64,000 nucleotides of DNA from Mesobacillus maritimus (GCF_023715205.1 NZ_JAMBNR010000010.1:179949-243948), one strand, 5' to 3'; positions 1 through 9,370 are shown, numbered from the stretch's first letter. Notes: generated by a model not told the origin, from the sequence alone. Numbers and translations are program-made.

Positions 1-1
1 T

Positions 2-748
2 GTTGTAGCAGGGACAACAGGTGAATCTCCCACTTTAACAAAAGAAGAGAAAATTGCTTTATTTAGTCATGTAGTAAAAGTAGCAGATAAGCGTGTTCCA
101 GTTATCGCTGGAACAGGCAGTAATAACACATATGCCTCCATTGAACTGACAAAAAAGGCGGCAAGTTTAGGTGTCGACGCTATTATGGTTGTTGCCCCAT
201 ATTACAACAAACCGAATCAAGAAGGGTTATACCAACACTTTAAAGCAGTAGCTGAAAGTACGGACCTTCCAGTTATGTTGTATAACATCCCTGGTCGTTC
301 GGTCGTCAATGTACAACCAGAGACTATTATTAGGTTGGCAGAAGTGCCGAATATCGTATGTGTTAAAGAGGCCAGTGGGGATTTGAATGCTGTTACGAAA
401 ATCATTGCAAATACACCTGATGATTTTATCGTTTATAGCGGTGATGATGGATTGGCATTGCCACTTCTATCCGTTGGAGGACATGGCGTTGTATCTGTTG
501 CTTCCCACATTATCGGGAATGAAATGCAAGAGATGGTGAAGGCCTATCTAGAAGGCGAAGTCCAAAAGGCAGCAAAACTTCATCAGCAATTACTTCCTAT
601 TATGCAAGGACTATTTAAAGCTCCTAGCCCAGCACCAGTTAAAACAGCACTCCAATTAATTGGTCTGGATGTGGGATCTGTGAGATTGCCACTAGTTCCA
701 CTTAATGAACAAGAACGAGCCGAGATTTATGAGCTAGTAAAAAAATAA
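2..748 (+). CDS. dapA: 4-hydroxy-tetrahydrodipicolinate synthase, 5' truncated by window edge
   Basis: Condenses pyruvate with aspartate semialdehyde at the entry to lysine, diaminopimelate and, in spore formers, dipicolinate synthesis; cytoplasmic TIM-barrel lyase. The frame is open from base 2, so about 40 N-terminal residues lie outside the window and 248 codons are present. Visible family motifs are AGTTGESPT near the start, the YNIPGR tyrosine motif, and VCVKEASGD, whose lysine (codon 365-367) is the Schiff-base residue. The C-terminal region (APSPAPVK and the leucine-rich tail) is complete and ends at TAA. In B. subtilis dapA is the last gene of a dapG-dapA type cluster followed by rnjB, as here. 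A strong terminator follows directly. Confidence 0.96.
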   Translation, partial: VVAGTTGESPTLTKEEKIALFSHVVKVADKRVPVIAGTGSNNTYASIELTKKAASLGVDAIMVVAPYYNKPNQEGLYQHFKAVAESTDLPVMLYNIPGRSVVNVQPETIIRLAEVPNIVCVKEASGDLNAVTKIIANTPDDFIVYSGDDGLALPLLSVGGHGVVSVASHIIGNEMQEMVKAYLEGEVQKAAKLHQQLLPIMQGLFKAPSPAPVKTALQLIGLDVGSVRLPLVPLNEQERAEIYELVKK

Positions 749-753
749 GAAAA

Positions 754-790
754 AATCAATCAGCTTTTGCTGGTTGATTTTTTTTTATTT
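754..790 (+). terminator. Intrinsic terminator of dapA
   Basis: An 11-bp stem (AATCAATCAGC against GCTGGTTGATT, one G-U pair) with a TTTT loop is followed by a run of nine T. It starts six bases after the dapA stop codon. Confidence 0.9.
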
Positions 791-926
791 GGCTTCTTTC
801 TCAAAAATTATTGCTTTTTAAAGGAAATATAGAATAATTTAGCTATGATTCCATTCCAAATTTGTTTTCAAGAGGAGAAAAGAGCTTACAAACTAAGTAG
901 TAGCGCAGAGAAAGGCTTATTCCTCG

Positions 927-977
927 AAAAATCGGTTTTAGGATTTTAACAACAAACTTTACGAAAACAGCCTTTTA
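927..977 (+). repeat. Copy 1 of a 51-bp dispersed intergenic repeat
   Basis: This 51-base segment matches the reverse complement of 62707-62757 at 48 of 51 positions by eye, and more loosely matches 25882-25933, 49009-49066 and 13170-13197. Its core reads GGATTTTAACAAC, then CTTTACGAAAACAGCC. It lies in the gap between the dapA terminator and the rnjB promoter. Function unknown. Confidence 0.75.
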
Positions 978-1010
978 TTTTTGCTGATATAGTGGTCTAT
1001 TTTGGTGGAA

Positions 1011-1040
1011 TTGACAACTTGTGGACGGGATTCCTATTGT
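1011..1040 (+). promoter_or_regulatory. Candidate sigma-A promoter for rnjB
   Basis: TTGACA at 1011-1016 and TATTGT at 1035-1040 are separated by 18 bases, upstream of the RNase J gene start at 1116. This is a sequence match only. The remainder of the 749-1115 gap holds the dapA terminator and a dispersed repeat. Confidence 0.45.
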
Positions 1041-1115
1041 AAAGGGTTTCTATCATCAAGTATAATAACTATAACTGGTCATGGTCGGCCCAATTCAGCA
1101 AGGAGGAAGCTACAC

Positions 1116-2786
1116 TTGAATAGTAGAGAGAATGAGAGCATAAAAATCATCCCTATGGGTGGAGTTGGAGAAATTGGTAAGAATATGTATCTCACAGAAG
1201 TGGACGGAGATATTTTCATTATAGACGCGGGATTGATGTTCCCAGAGGATGAAATGCTCGGTATTGATATTGTAATTCCAGATCTGACTTATTTAATTCA
1301 AAATAAACATAGAGTGCGTGCAATTTTTCTGACTCATGGTCATGAGGATCATATTGGTGCCCTTTCTTATGTTTTACAACAAGTACAAGCCCCTGTATAT
1401 GGGACAAGGCTAACCCTAGCCTTAGCAAAAGAAAAAATGAAAGAACAGGACTTCCGCGGTAAAATTGATTTTAGAGTAATTCATTCGAACTCAAAGATTA
1501 AATTTGAAACGGCACATGTATCTTTCTTTAAAACCAATCACAGTATTCCTGACTCCTTGGCTGTTTGTATTCATACATCTGAAGGTGCCATTGTTCATAC
1601 TGGTGATTTCAAATTTGACCAAGCAGCACCAAATCTGTATCGTCCAGAAATTGGAAAAATGGCAACAATCGGAGAAAGAGGAGTGCTATGCCTCTTATCT
1701 GATAGTATGGGAGCTGAAAAACCAGGGTATACCGAGTCTGAAAATGTGGTGGCTCGAGAATATTCCCATCGGTTTGAAAAAGCAGCTGGAAGAGTGATTG
1801 TGGCTTCCTTCGCAACAGATATTAGCAGAATCCAGCATATTTTCCATAGTGCATTAGAAAGTAATCGGAAAATTGTCCTTGTTGGAAAGAGCTTAAAACG
1901 GACGATCGAAAAAGTGATTGAACTAGGATACTTAGAAGTCGCAGAAGATCAGATGTGTCCAATTAACGAAATCAATCAGTATCATGACAGTGAACTGTTG
2001 TTTTTAATCACGGGAAGCCAAGGCGAGCCAATTGAAGCGCTCGAAAAGATGGCAAAGCGAAATCATCCAGTTGTAAATATTCAACAAGGAGATACGGTTC
2101 TTATCCCTGTTTCGCCACTTACGAGCAGCGAAGTTTATCTAAATAAAACAATTGATCTACTTTACCGAGCTGGGGCTGAAGTGTTGTTTGGTAGAGGATT
2201 AAAAGATGTATCTAGCCATGGAAGTCAAGAAGAGCTTAAGTTTATGATTAACCTTATGAATCCTAAATTCTTTATCCCTGTTCATGGAGAATATAAAATG
2301 CTGAAGGCACATACAAAAATTGCCCAACAATGTGGAATTCCAGATACGAACATGACCATTCCTGATCGAGGAGATGTAATTGAATTCGTTGATGGGAAAA
2401 TGCGGAAAGCAGACCGTGTCCCAGCAGGGAATGTTCTGATTGATGGAATTGGTGTTGGAGATGTTGGAAACATCGTGTTAAGAGACCGTAAACTTCTTTC
2501 CCAAGATGGTGTTTTGATTGTGGTAGTTACCCTTAATCGTTCTGAACGAACCATTATCGCGGGGCCAGAAATTATATCTAGAGGTTTCGTCTATGTGAGA
2601 GAATCTGAGGAGCTCATGAGTGAATCAGAAGCAATTGTCAAAGAGGTTGTGGAAAAAGTCATTTCACGTGATTCATTTGATTGGGCAAGCTTAAAACAAG
2701 AAATGAGAGATGCCTTAAGCTATCATCTTTTCAATAAAACAAAGCGCCGGCCAATGATTATGCCAATTTTAATGGAAGTGAAATAA
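1116..2786 (+). CDS. rnjB: Ribonuclease J (RNase J2 / YmfA position)
   Basis: Metallo-beta-lactamase/beta-CASP RNase that acts in mRNA turnover and maturation, usually complexed with RNase J1. I chose the TTG start at 1116 because AAGGAGG lies nine bases upstream and it gives 556 residues, the usual family length; the frame stays open upstream but without family similarity. Visible are the zinc motif HGHEDHIG (H74, H76, D78, H79), the TGDFKFD strand, the SDSMGAE region, the beta-CASP segment, GSQGEP, and the C-terminal PVHGEY and SHGSQEE motifs. Position between dapA and tepA matches B. subtilis rnjB. Odd: the HxHxDH catalytic motif is intact, whereas B. subtilis RNase J2, as I recall it, has a degenerate version. 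Assignment as J2 rests on synteny; a J1-like activity is possible. Confidence 0.9.
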   Translation: MNSRENESIKIIPMGGVGEIGKNMYLTEVDGDIFIIDAGLMFPEDEMLGIDIVIPDLTYLIQNKHRVRAIFLTHGHEDHIGALSYVLQQVQAPVYGTRLTLALAKEKMKEQDFRGKIDFRVIHSNSKIKFETAHVSFFKTNHSIPDSLAVCIHTSEGAIVHTGDFKFDQAAPNLYRPEIGKMATIGERGVLCLLSDSMGAEKPGYTESENVVAREYSHRFEKAAGRVIVASFATDISRIQHIFHSALESNRKIVLVGKSLKRTIEKVIELGYLEVAEDQMCPINEINQYHDSELLFLITGSQGEPIEALEKMAKRNHPVVNIQQGDTVLIPVSPLTSSEVYLNKTIDLLYRAGAEVLFGRGLKDVSSHGSQEELKFMINLMNPKFFIPVHGEYKMLKAHTKIAQQCGIPDTNMTIPDRGDVIEFVDGKMRKADRVPAGNVLIDGIGVGDVGNIVLRDRKLLSQDGVLIVVVTLNRSERTIIAGPEIISRGFVYVRESEELMSESEAIVKEVVEKVISRDSFDWASLKQEMRDALSYHLFNKTKRRPMIMPILMEVK

Positions 2787-3325
2787 CTAAAAGAAGAGGA
2801 AGCGCGGGTGACAGGTTCCGCTTGGTGACGCATAATCTAAAAATGCAATCCAAAATGTTACCCGGTTTTTACAGCTTTTTTATTTATGTTTCTATAATAA
2901 AAAATGGCTCAGTTTACTATACTGAGCCATTTTTTATATCCTTGGCTCGAAAAACGTGAAAAAGGGTAATTTTGCTATGCTTAATCGGAAATTCTCCGCT
3001 TATATTCCTCGTACCAAGCGTTATTCTGCAGTTTAACTGAATAATACCCGCTTATTTTAAATATCACTCGTTAATCAAGTTAAGGAGTATCGGAACCTGT
3101 TAGCTTTCGGTAGAGACTCCTCTTTTTATCTATTCAAATACTCATGAAACATCCAACATTCGTAAGTTCGCTAATCTTAAGTATTTAACAAAGAAATATT
3201 TTTAAAAAGACCTGTAAAAGACCTCCTTTTAAGAACAAACTTAAACAGAAATAGAAACCCCTTCCGCATTAAAATTGCAGGATTGTTTATACTAATTGAT
3301 ATCATGTTTGTAGGGGGTAAATGAG
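2787..3325. other. Gene-free interval between rnjB and tepA
   Basis: About 540 bases without a convincing gene. It contains the strong hairpin at 2899-2936 and a weaker hairpin near 3082-3128, where GGAGT pairs with ACTCC before a short T-run. The rest is AT-rich with no recognised signal. The tepA ribosome binding site (AGGGGGT, 3312-3318) closes it. Confidence 0.6.
2899..2936 (+). terminator. Intrinsic terminator after rnjB
   Basis: A stem of AAAATGGCTCAG against CTGAGCCATTTT with a nine-base loop is followed by T-rich sequence. The A-rich left flank would also allow termination on the minus strand. Confidence 0.85.
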
Positions 3326-4060
3326 ATGCAAATGAATGAACAACAACCAGAAAAGCAGGAGGGACAAAAGGAAGAAAAGTCTCCTCTGCTTGAGAAAATA
3401 CAGCAGCTAGGGCAGACAAATGTGCCACAGCTTTCGCAAGATAGTAAAATTCACTGTTTGACAATTGTTGGTCAAATTGAAGGTCATGTACAACTTCCTC
3501 CTCATAATAAAACAACAAAATATGAACACTTGATCCCACAACTTGTAGCCATTGAACAGAACCCGAAAATTGAAGGGTTAATGGTGATTTTGAATACAGT
3601 TGGTGGGGATGTGGAAGCAGGATTGGCTATTTCCGAGATGATTTCGTCTTTGTCGAAACCAACTGTTTCGATTGTTCTTGGTGGAGGTCATTCGATTGGG
3701 GTTCCGATTGCGGTTTCTTGTGATTATTCGTTTATTGCGGAAACAGCTACAATGACCATTCATCCAATTCGTTTAACTGGCCTCGTCATTGGTGTTCCGC
3801 AAACGTTTGAGTACTTAGATAAAATGCAAGAGCGCGTGATTAACTTTGTAACGAAACACTCCAATATCCCGGAGGAAACGTTTAAGGAGTATATGTTTGC
3901 GAAAGGGAATTTAACTCGAGACATTGGGACAAATGTGGTTGGATCAGATGCAGTCGAAGCAGGGTTAATTAATGAAGTTGGTGGTCTAGGTGCCGCTATG
4001 AAAAAATTAAACGAATTAATAGATTTAAACAAAGATCAAGATGAGGGGATGATCCAATGA
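3326..4060 (+). CDS. tepA: Translocation-enhancing protein TepA, ClpP-like serine protease
   Basis: ClpP-fold protein of the TepA/YmfB family, linked in B. subtilis to germination and degradation of small acid-soluble spore proteins and originally to protein export. The 244 residues fit the family. The first roughly 35 residues are hydrophilic and rich in Q, E and K. The ClpP core follows, with GGHSIG carrying the probable nucleophile S123 and TIHP carrying H146. The start at 3326 has AGGGGGT seven bases upstream; a second ATG two codons later is also possible. The stop overlaps the ylzJ start by four bases, indicating translational coupling. Annotation as a ClpP-type protease is secure; the physiological substrate is inferred from the family. 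Confidence 0.93.
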   Translation: MQMNEQQPEKQEGQKEEKSPLLEKIQQLGQTNVPQLSQDSKIHCLTIVGQIEGHVQLPPHNKTTKYEHLIPQLVAIEQNPKIEGLMVILNTVGGDVEAGLAISEMISSLSKPTVSIVLGGGHSIGVPIAVSCDYSFIAETATMTIHPIRLTGLVIGVPQTFEYLDKMQERVINFVTKHSNIPEETFKEYMFAKGNLTRDIGTNVVGSDAVEAGLINEVGGLGAAMKKLNELIDLNKDQDEGMIQ

Positions 4061-4278
4061 TTTTGTACACCATGATGCCCCGTGAACTGGTTTATCCTGA
4101 AGAAGCAGCGGAGCAACAAGGAGCCTCTAACCAAATGCTCGTTCAGTATCAAGGGGTTCCTGTTTTGGCTGAACAAGAAGATGGGATGAATTATCGCATT
4201 GTTCGGGTCATGAGTACGGATCCATCACATTATTTAAATGAAGCGTGCAGCCCAGGTACAAAAATTTCCCTTTCATAG
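4057..4278 (+). CDS. ylzJ: YlzJ-like family protein
   Basis: Small 73-residue protein of the YlzJ-like family, found directly after tepA in many Bacillaceae. It begins [14 protein letters not shown], a typical opening for the family, and contains the conserved-looking [11 protein letters not shown] and IVRVMSTDP segments. It has no signal peptide or membrane segment. Its ATG overlaps the tepA stop (ATGA), so the two are probably translated together. No function is known to me; the pairing with tepA and the spoIIIE neighbour suggest a minor sporulation-related role, which is inference only. Confidence 0.85.
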   Translation: MILYTMMPRELVYPEEAAEQQGASNQMLVQYQGVPVLAEQEDGMNYRIVRVMSTDPSHYLNEACSPGTKISLS

Positions 4279-4337
4279 AACGAATGTTTGACCAACCACT
4301 CGGGACCTTATGTTATAATAAAATGTAATCCAACAAC

Positions 4338-4364
4338 AGCAGCCGAGAAAGGCTGCTTGTTTGC
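4338..4364 (+). terminator. Terminator-like hairpin between ylzJ and spoIIIE
   Basis: AGCAGCC pairs with GGCTGCT across a six-base loop and is followed by TGTTTGCTTT. The imperfect T-run suggests partial termination. Confidence 0.6.
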
Positions 4365-4417
4365 TTTAACAAATTGCTAGGTAGGATGAAATGAAGACTA
4401 GATTGTAAGGTGATTAG

Positions 4418-6808
4418 ATGGCAAAAAGAAAGAAGCGACAAAGTCGCAAAAACGAACCAATTAAAACAACATTGAAATTTGAACTTAGCGGTCTGATACT
4501 AATTGCCTTGGCGGTTATTGCGATGGCAAATTTAGGTGCCGTTGGAACAGCAGTAGTTTTGTTCTTCCGTTTCTTCATGGGAGAATGGTACATGCTTAGC
4601 CTTATTGGCCTAGTCATCTTTAGTTTCTATATTATGTGGAAACGGGCATTCCCTTTTCTGTTTCAGATTAAGTTATTCGGTACATATTTAATCATCGGAT
4701 CCATTTTATTACTAAGCCATGTCACTTTGTTTGAACATTTATCGAATGGTGGCCAATTTGAGAACCCGAGTGTCATAGCGAATACATGGGACCTTTATAA
4801 AATGGAGGTCAGAGGAGAAACAAGCACTGCCGATCTTGGTGGGGGAATGATCGGAGCTGTCCTCTTTGCAACTTTTTATTTTTTATTCGATGCTGTCGGC
4901 TCTCAGTTAATTGCATTTCTAGCGATTCTCATTGGAATTATCTTGATAACAGGTCGGACATTTGGGGATACAGCCGGGAAATTTATAACGAGTATTGTTA
5001 ACTTTATTGGGCGGCAGTGGCAAGCTTTTTTAGAAGATATGAAAAGTTGGAAGCAAGACTTTACTCGTAAAAGGGCCGAAAAACAAGAAGCAAAAAATAA
5101 TGAAGTGGCGAGTGAAAAAAAGGAACCAAGGAAGCGAAGGTCTCCTATTAAAGTTGAATCTGAAGAAGAAGAACCACTTACGACTGAACCAATCATTTCG
5201 AGTTTTGCGGAAAGAGCTTATCCTGAAGAAGTTGTACTAGAAGATAAGGTAGAACAAAAGGAAGAGAAAAAGAAAAATGATGTAGCAAAAGGAAATAAGA
5301 GCGGAACAAGCGGAACAAAGGAAGACGGGGCTCAGGAAGAAGAACAAGGACCGCCGATTACGTTTACTGAAGTAGAAAACACTTCTTATGAGTTACCACC
5401 ACTTAGTTTACTAAAGCGTCCGAATAAAACTGATCAAAGTGGTGAGTATGAATTGATCCATGCAAATGCCGCTAAACTTGAACGTACCTTCCAAAGTTTT
5501 GGAGTGAAAGCCAAAGTGACGCAAGTTCATTTAGGGCCTGCCGTAACCAAGTACGAAGTGCATCCTGATGTTGGGGTGAAAGTCAGTCGGATTGTGAGTT
5601 TGCATGACGATCTAGCTTTAGCACTAGCTGCGAAAGATATTCGGATTGAAGCTCCAATTCCTGGTAAGTCGGCAATCGGGATCGAAGTGCCAAATTCAGA
5701 AGTGGCGATGGTGTCTTTACGTGAAGTTATTGAAGCGAAACGAAATAATAAACCAGATGCGAAACTTCAAATTGCCCTCGGTCGTGATATTACAGGAGAA
5801 GCAGTTCTTGCTGAATTAAACAAAATGCCTCACCTTCTGGTTGCTGGAGCAACAGGTAGTGGAAAGAGTGTATGTATTAATGGGATTATTACAAGTATTC
5901 TTATGAGGGCAAAGCCTCATGAGGTAAAGTTAATGATGATTGATCCGAAGATGGTTGAATTGAATGTTTATAATGGGGTTCCACATTTACTTGCTCCCGT
6001 AGTGACGAATCCGAAACGAGCGTCACAAGCACTTCAAAAGGTCGTTAGTGAAATGGAACGCCGCTATGAATTATTCTCACACACAGGAACAAGAAATATT
6101 GAAGGATATAATGAACATGTGAAAAGGTCCAATGAGGAAGAGGGCGAAAAACAGCCGTTGCTTCCTTACATTGTCGTAATTGTCGATGAGTTAGCGGACC
6201 TTATGATGGTTGCTTCCTCAGATGTGGAAGATGCGATTACGAGACTTGCGCAAATGGCAAGGGCAGCTGGTATTCACTTAATAATTGCGACACAGCGACC
6301 ATCCGTTGATGTTATTACAGGAGTCATTAAGGCGAACATTCCGTCACGAATTGCTTTTGCTGTCTCGTCTGCTACAGACTCTAGAACCATCTTAGATATG
6401 GGGGGCGCAGAGAAGCTATTAGGTAGAGGGGATATGTTATTTTTACCAGTAGGGGCTTCAAAGCCTGTCCGTTTACAAGGGGCTTTTCTTTCAGATGAAG
6501 AAGTCGAAGAAGTTGTCGATTTCGTCATTGGTCAGCAAAAGGCACAATATCAAGAAGAAATGATTCCAGATGAAATTCCAGAAACAACAGCATCTGATGT
6601 GCAAGATGAGTTATATCAAGATGCTGTCGATTTAATTATTGATATGCAAACGGCTTCTGTCTCGATGCTACAACGCAGGTTCCGAATAGGTTATTCCCGT
6701 GCAGCACGCTTGATTGATGAAATGGAACTTAGAGGTGTAGTGGGACCTTATGAAGGAAGTAAACCACGAACAGTTCTCATTGCAAAATCCGAAGAAGCGA
6801 GTTCATAA
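4418..6808 (+). CDS. spoIIIE: DNA translocase SpoIIIE/FtsK
   Basis: Septal AAA+ DNA pump that moves the chromosome into the forespore and clears trapped DNA at division septa. The 796 residues match SpoIIIE (787 in B. subtilis). An N-terminal membrane domain has about four hydrophobic segments within residues 20-190. A charged linker rich in K and E spans about 205-320. The motor follows, with Walker A GATGSGKS at 477-484 and Walker B around D590. The C-terminal gamma winged helix ([19 protein letters not shown] onward) reads KOPS/SRS DNA sequences. Position after tepA-ylzJ matches spoIIIE rather than sftA. Start at 4418 has AAGGTGAT upstream. Confidence 0.96.
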   Translation: MAKRKKRQSRKNEPIKTTLKFELSGLILIALAVIAMANLGAVGTAVVLFFRFFMGEWYMLSLIGLVIFSFYIMWKRAFPFLFQIKLFGTYLIIGSILLLSHVTLFEHLSNGGQFENPSVIANTWDLYKMEVRGETSTADLGGGMIGAVLFATFYFLFDAVGSQLIAFLAILIGIILITGRTFGDTAGKFITSIVNFIGRQWQAFLEDMKSWKQDFTRKRAEKQEAKNNEVASEKKEPRKRRSPIKVESEEEEPLTTEPIISSFAERAYPEEVVLEDKVEQKEEKKKNDVAKGNKSGTSGTKEDGAQEEEQGPPITFTEVENTSYELPPLSLLKRPNKTDQSGEYELIHANAAKLERTFQSFGVKAKVTQVHLGPAVTKYEVHPDVGVKVSRIVSLHDDLALALAAKDIRIEAPIPGKSAIGIEVPNSEVAMVSLREVIEAKRNNKPDAKLQIALGRDITGEAVLAELNKMPHLLVAGATGSGKSVCINGIITSILMRAKPHEVKLMMIDPKMVELNVYNGVPHLLAPVVTNPKRASQALQKVVSEMERRYELFSHTGTRNIEGYNEHVKRSNEEEGEKQPLLPYIVVIVDELADLMMVASSDVEDAITRLAQMARAAGIHLIIATQRPSVDVITGVIKANIPSRIAFAVSSATDSRTILDMGGAEKLLGRGDMLFLPVGASKPVRLQGAFLSDEEVEEVVDFVIGQQKAQYQEEMIPDEIPETTASDVQDELYQDAVDLIIDMQTASVSMLQRRFRIGYSRAARLIDEMELRGVVGPYEGSKPRTVLIAKSEEASS

Positions 6809-7002
6809 TCAGGGATAGGTTCGTGGGTCTTTTTTACGGAAAGAATGTAGTTAAAATCTTGCAGCTGATACTAACGCAGAATAAGCCATTCATACTAAGT
6901 TTACAGGCTATATTCTCCTAATCAAAAGTTACTTACCTTATATCTCTAAAGGCAACAAAGTTTAAGGAAAAAGGCATACGGAAAACAAGATATAAATGAT
7001 AC

Positions 7003-7043
7003 AAAGTGTCTCAAGTGGTAATGCCATTTGAGGCACTTTTTTC
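7003..7043 (+). terminator. Intrinsic terminator after spoIIIE
   Basis: A long stem (AAGTGTCTCAAGTGG against CCATTTGAGGCACTT, with G-U pairs) and short loop is followed by TTTTTT. It lies about 200 bases after the spoIIIE stop. Confidence 0.88.
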
Positions 7044-7208
7044 AATTAGAAAAACACAATCAACTATTATATCAGCTTTTATGACATTGTGTATGAACAT
7101 TATGCTACCCTATACGAAATCCCTTCCTTTTTTCGACAAAATTTTGAAACTCTATTTATTTATAAATGAAAAAATGATATAGTAATTTCGATTAGTAGAA
7201 ATGTAATA

Positions 7209-7224
7209 CATCAGATGTCTGATG
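7209..7224. promoter_or_regulatory. Palindromic candidate operator upstream of ymfC
   Basis: CATCAGA, two bases, TCTGATG form a perfect 7-bp inverted repeat 29 bases before the GntR-type gene start. GntR/HutC regulators bind short palindromes and often autoregulate, so this is a reasonable self-operator. I saw no second copy before the transporter genes. Confidence 0.45.
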
Positions 7225-7252
7225 TCTGGAGAATACGGTTGGAGGAAGTCCT

Positions 7253-7978
7253 ATGTCAATCAAGTCAGATAACCGTCACTTATACCTTCAAGTGATTGAT
7301 CACTTAAAGCAGGATATTCAAAATGGGGTTTACAAAGAAAAAGAAAAACTCCCATCTGAATTTGACCTTGCAAAAAAACTGGGTGTAAGCAGGGCTACGC
7401 TGCGAGAGGCTTTGCGTATTCTTGAAGAAGAAAACGTTATTATTCGTAGACATGGAGTTGGGACATTTGTTCACTCTAGGCCCGTGTTTACCTCAGGGAT
7501 CGAACAGCTGAATAGTGTAACATACATGATTGAACAGGTTGGGATGAAACCGGGGACTGTATTTTTAAGCTCAACGGTTGTTGGACCGTCTGATGAAGAT
7601 CTTCGCCGGTTTAACTGCTCACCAGAAGAGGACATTCATGTCATTGAAAGAGTTAGAACCGCAGATGGAGACCCGGTAGTTTACTGTGTAGATAAGTTTC
7701 CTTCTCGGATTTTCCCAGGTCCTTTTACCTATGAGAGAGAGTCAATCTTTGAAATTTTAGAAGAAGGGTCTGAAAGGAAAATTTCTTACGCAGTAGCGCA
7801 GATTGAACCAATTGGTTTCCACGACAAGGTATCACCCATACTTGAATGTGAACCTGAAACGGCCCTGCTGGTGCTCAAACAAATGCACTATGATGAAATG
7901 GACAATCCAATTTTGTATTCGGTCAACTATTTTAAAGCCGACAAGTTCAGCTTTCATGTCTTGAGAAAGAGAATTTAA
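7253..7978 (+). CDS. ymfC: GntR family transcriptional regulator, HutC/UTRA type
   Basis: DNA-binding regulator with an N-terminal winged helix (residues about 8-72, including [20 protein letters not shown]) and a C-terminal UTRA-type effector domain (about 95-235). Length is 241 residues. GGAGG lies seven bases before the ATG. It is the ortholog by position of B. subtilis ymfC, which follows spoIIIE. Directly downstream is the nucleoside-type importer, so the ligand may be a nucleoside or another substrate of that importer; this is inference from adjacency. A palindrome at 7209-7224 is a candidate autoregulatory site. Confidence 0.88.
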   Translation: MSIKSDNRHLYLQVIDHLKQDIQNGVYKEKEKLPSEFDLAKKLGVSRATLREALRILEEENVIIRRHGVGTFVHSRPVFTSGIEQLNSVTYMIEQVGMKPGTVFLSSTVVGPSDEDLRRFNCSPEEDIHVIERVRTADGDPVVYCVDKFPSRIFPGPFTYERESIFEILEEGSERKISYAVAQIEPIGFHDKVSPILECEPETALLVLKQMHYDEMDNPILYSVNYFKADKFSFHVLRKRI

Positions 7979-8014
7979 TTTTTTTTAGAAAAAGAGTCTA
8001 AAAATTCATGAGAC

Positions 8015-8028
8015 TGAAAGCGTTAGCT
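8015..8028 (+). promoter_or_regulatory. Candidate cre (CcpA) site upstream of the BMP lipoprotein gene
   Basis: TGAAAGCGTTAGCT fits the catabolite-responsive consensus TGNAANCGNWNNCW at every fixed position. It lies 59 bases before the lipoprotein start, consistent with CcpA repression. No binding data; match only. Confidence 0.4.
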
Positions 8029-8066
8029 TGTTGGTAAATCCCATTTCTACTAAATCTAACCAACAA
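8028..8066 (+). repeat. Inverted repeat in the leader of the BMP lipoprotein gene
   Basis: TTGTTGGT (8028-8035) and ACCAACAA (8059-8066) form a perfect 8-bp inverted repeat with a 23-base loop, ending seven bases before the ribosome binding site. It could be an RNA hairpin affecting translation or a protein-binding site. Confidence 0.45.
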
Positions 8067-8086
8067 AATCCTTAGGGGGTACTAAC

Positions 8087-9196
8087 GTGAAAAAGCGTAA
8101 ATTTGGTTTAACCATGTCGCTCATTTTGGCTGCTGGAACAATTCTTGGCGCTTGTGGTGGTGGCGACACTGAAGAAGCCGAAAAAGAAGGTACAACTGGT
8201 GAAAAAACAGAACAAGAATTTAGCGTAGCAATGGTTACTGACGTCGGTGGAATCGACGATAAGTCCTTTAACCAATCAGCTTGGAAAGGGATTAAAGAAT
8301 TTGGTGAGGCAAACAACCTTGCAGAAGGTGACGGATATACTTACTTACAATCCCAATCAGATGCTGACTATACAACAAACTTAAACTCTTTAGCTCGTAA
8401 AAACTATAACCTAATTTTCGGTGTTGGTTTCATGATGGAAGAGTCTATTAATGAAATTGCTGGTCAACAAAAAGATTATAACTTCTCTATCATTGATGGT
8501 GCTGTTGATCAACCAAACGTAGCGAGCATTCTTTTCAAAGAGCAAGAAGCTTCTTTCTTAGCTGGAATTGCTGCTGGATTAACAACTGAGTCTAATAAAG
8601 TTGGGTTCATCGGTGGAGTAACAGGTGCTGTTATCGAACGTTTTGAAGCTGGATTCATTGCTGGTGTTGAAGCGGTTAATCCTGACGCTGAAGTAGAAGT
8701 TCAATATGCTGAAGCATTTGACAAAGCTGAAATGGGACAATCTATTGCGTCTAAGATGTATTCTTCTGGCGTAGATGTCATTTTCCATGCAGCCGGTGGT
8801 ACTGGTAATGGTCTCTTCAAAGAAGCGCGTGACCTTAAACAAAAAAATCCTGATCGTAATGTATGGGCAATCGGTGTTGACTCTGACCAAGCAGCTGAAG
8901 GTGTAGTAGAAATCGATGGTGAAGAACAGAACATCATTATTACATCTGCATTGAAGCGTGTAGACGTAGCGGTTAAAGATATTTCTGAAAAAGCAAAAGC
9001 AGGAGAATTCCCTGGAGGCGAAACGTCTGTTTATACTCTAGCGGATGATGGAGTTGGCTTAGCACCAATTAATGACGCAGTACCTGCAAAAGCGGATATC
9101 GAAGCAAAAGTAGCTGAGTTCACTGAGAAAATTAAGAACGGTGACTTAGAGATCCCTGGTACGCTTGATGAACTTAAAACTTTCTCATTAGAGTAA
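8087..9196 (+). CDS. BMP family nucleoside-binding lipoprotein
   Basis: Substrate-binding lipoprotein of the BMP/PnrA family, which binds purine nucleosides outside the membrane and delivers them to an ABC importer. The GTG start at 8087 follows TAGGGGG. A signal peptide ends in a lipobox ILGAC with C23 as the lipidated residue, followed by a short acidic linker. The BMP domain starts with AMVTDVGGIDDKSFNQ and includes the glycine-rich GFIGGV and AAGGTGNG segments. It is followed by the ATPase and two permeases in the same orientation, the NupNOPQ arrangement (B. subtilis yufNOPQ). Nucleoside specificity is inferred from the family. A hairpin after the gene may raise its expression relative to the membrane components. 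Confidence 0.92.
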   Translation: MKKRKFGLTMSLILAAGTILGACGGGDTEEAEKEGTTGEKTEQEFSVAMVTDVGGIDDKSFNQSAWKGIKEFGEANNLAEGDGYTYLQSQSDADYTTNLNSLARKNYNLIFGVGFMMEESINEIAGQQKDYNFSIIDGAVDQPNVASILFKEQEASFLAGIAAGLTTESNKVGFIGGVTGAVIERFEAGFIAGVEAVNPDAEVEVQYAEAFDKAEMGQSIASKMYSSGVDVIFHAAGGTGNGLFKEARDLKQKNPDRNVWAIGVDSDQAAEGVVEIDGEEQNIIITSALKRVDVAVKDISEKAKAGEFPGGETSVYTLADDGVGLAPINDAVPAKADIEAKVAEFTEKIKNGDLEIPGTLDELKTFSLE

Positions 9197-9307
9197 AAGG
9201 ATTACTACTAAGTTTTTTTATGAAAGGGTAAAATTTTTGCTTCTTTCATAGGTGGTTTGACCTAAGACTTGTGAACTGTTAAAAAATATTTATGTAGTTT
9301 TGATGCT

Positions 9308-9330
9308 GGCGCCTTGTGAATCGAGGCGCC
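9308..9330 (+). other. GC-rich hairpin downstream of the BMP lipoprotein gene
   Basis: GGCGCCT and AGGCGCC form a 7-bp stem with a nine-base loop but no T-run. It may protect the 3' end of the upstream lipoprotein message. Confidence 0.45.
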
Positions 9331-9370
9331 GGTGTTAAGAATTCAGGATGAACGAAAATCCTAACTGAAG

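Larger units (their letters stand above)
6809..7252. other. Gene-free interval between spoIIIE and ymfC
   Basis: About 440 bases. It holds the spoIIIE terminator (7003-7043), an AT-rich stretch, and a palindrome close to the ymfC start (7209-7224). No credible open reading frame was seen on either strand. Confidence 0.6.

Noticed and set aside
1002..1115. N-terminal extension of the RNase J gene from ATG 1002
   Set aside because: The extension overlaps the likely promoter, lacks a ribosome binding site and adds 38 residues without family similarity; TTG 1116 with AAGGAGG gives the normal length.
2806..2845. Possible copy of the GGTGACWGG hairpin seen in the ricA terminator
   Set aside because: Similarity is limited to short GGTGAC and TTGGTGA blocks and no stable stem or T-run forms.
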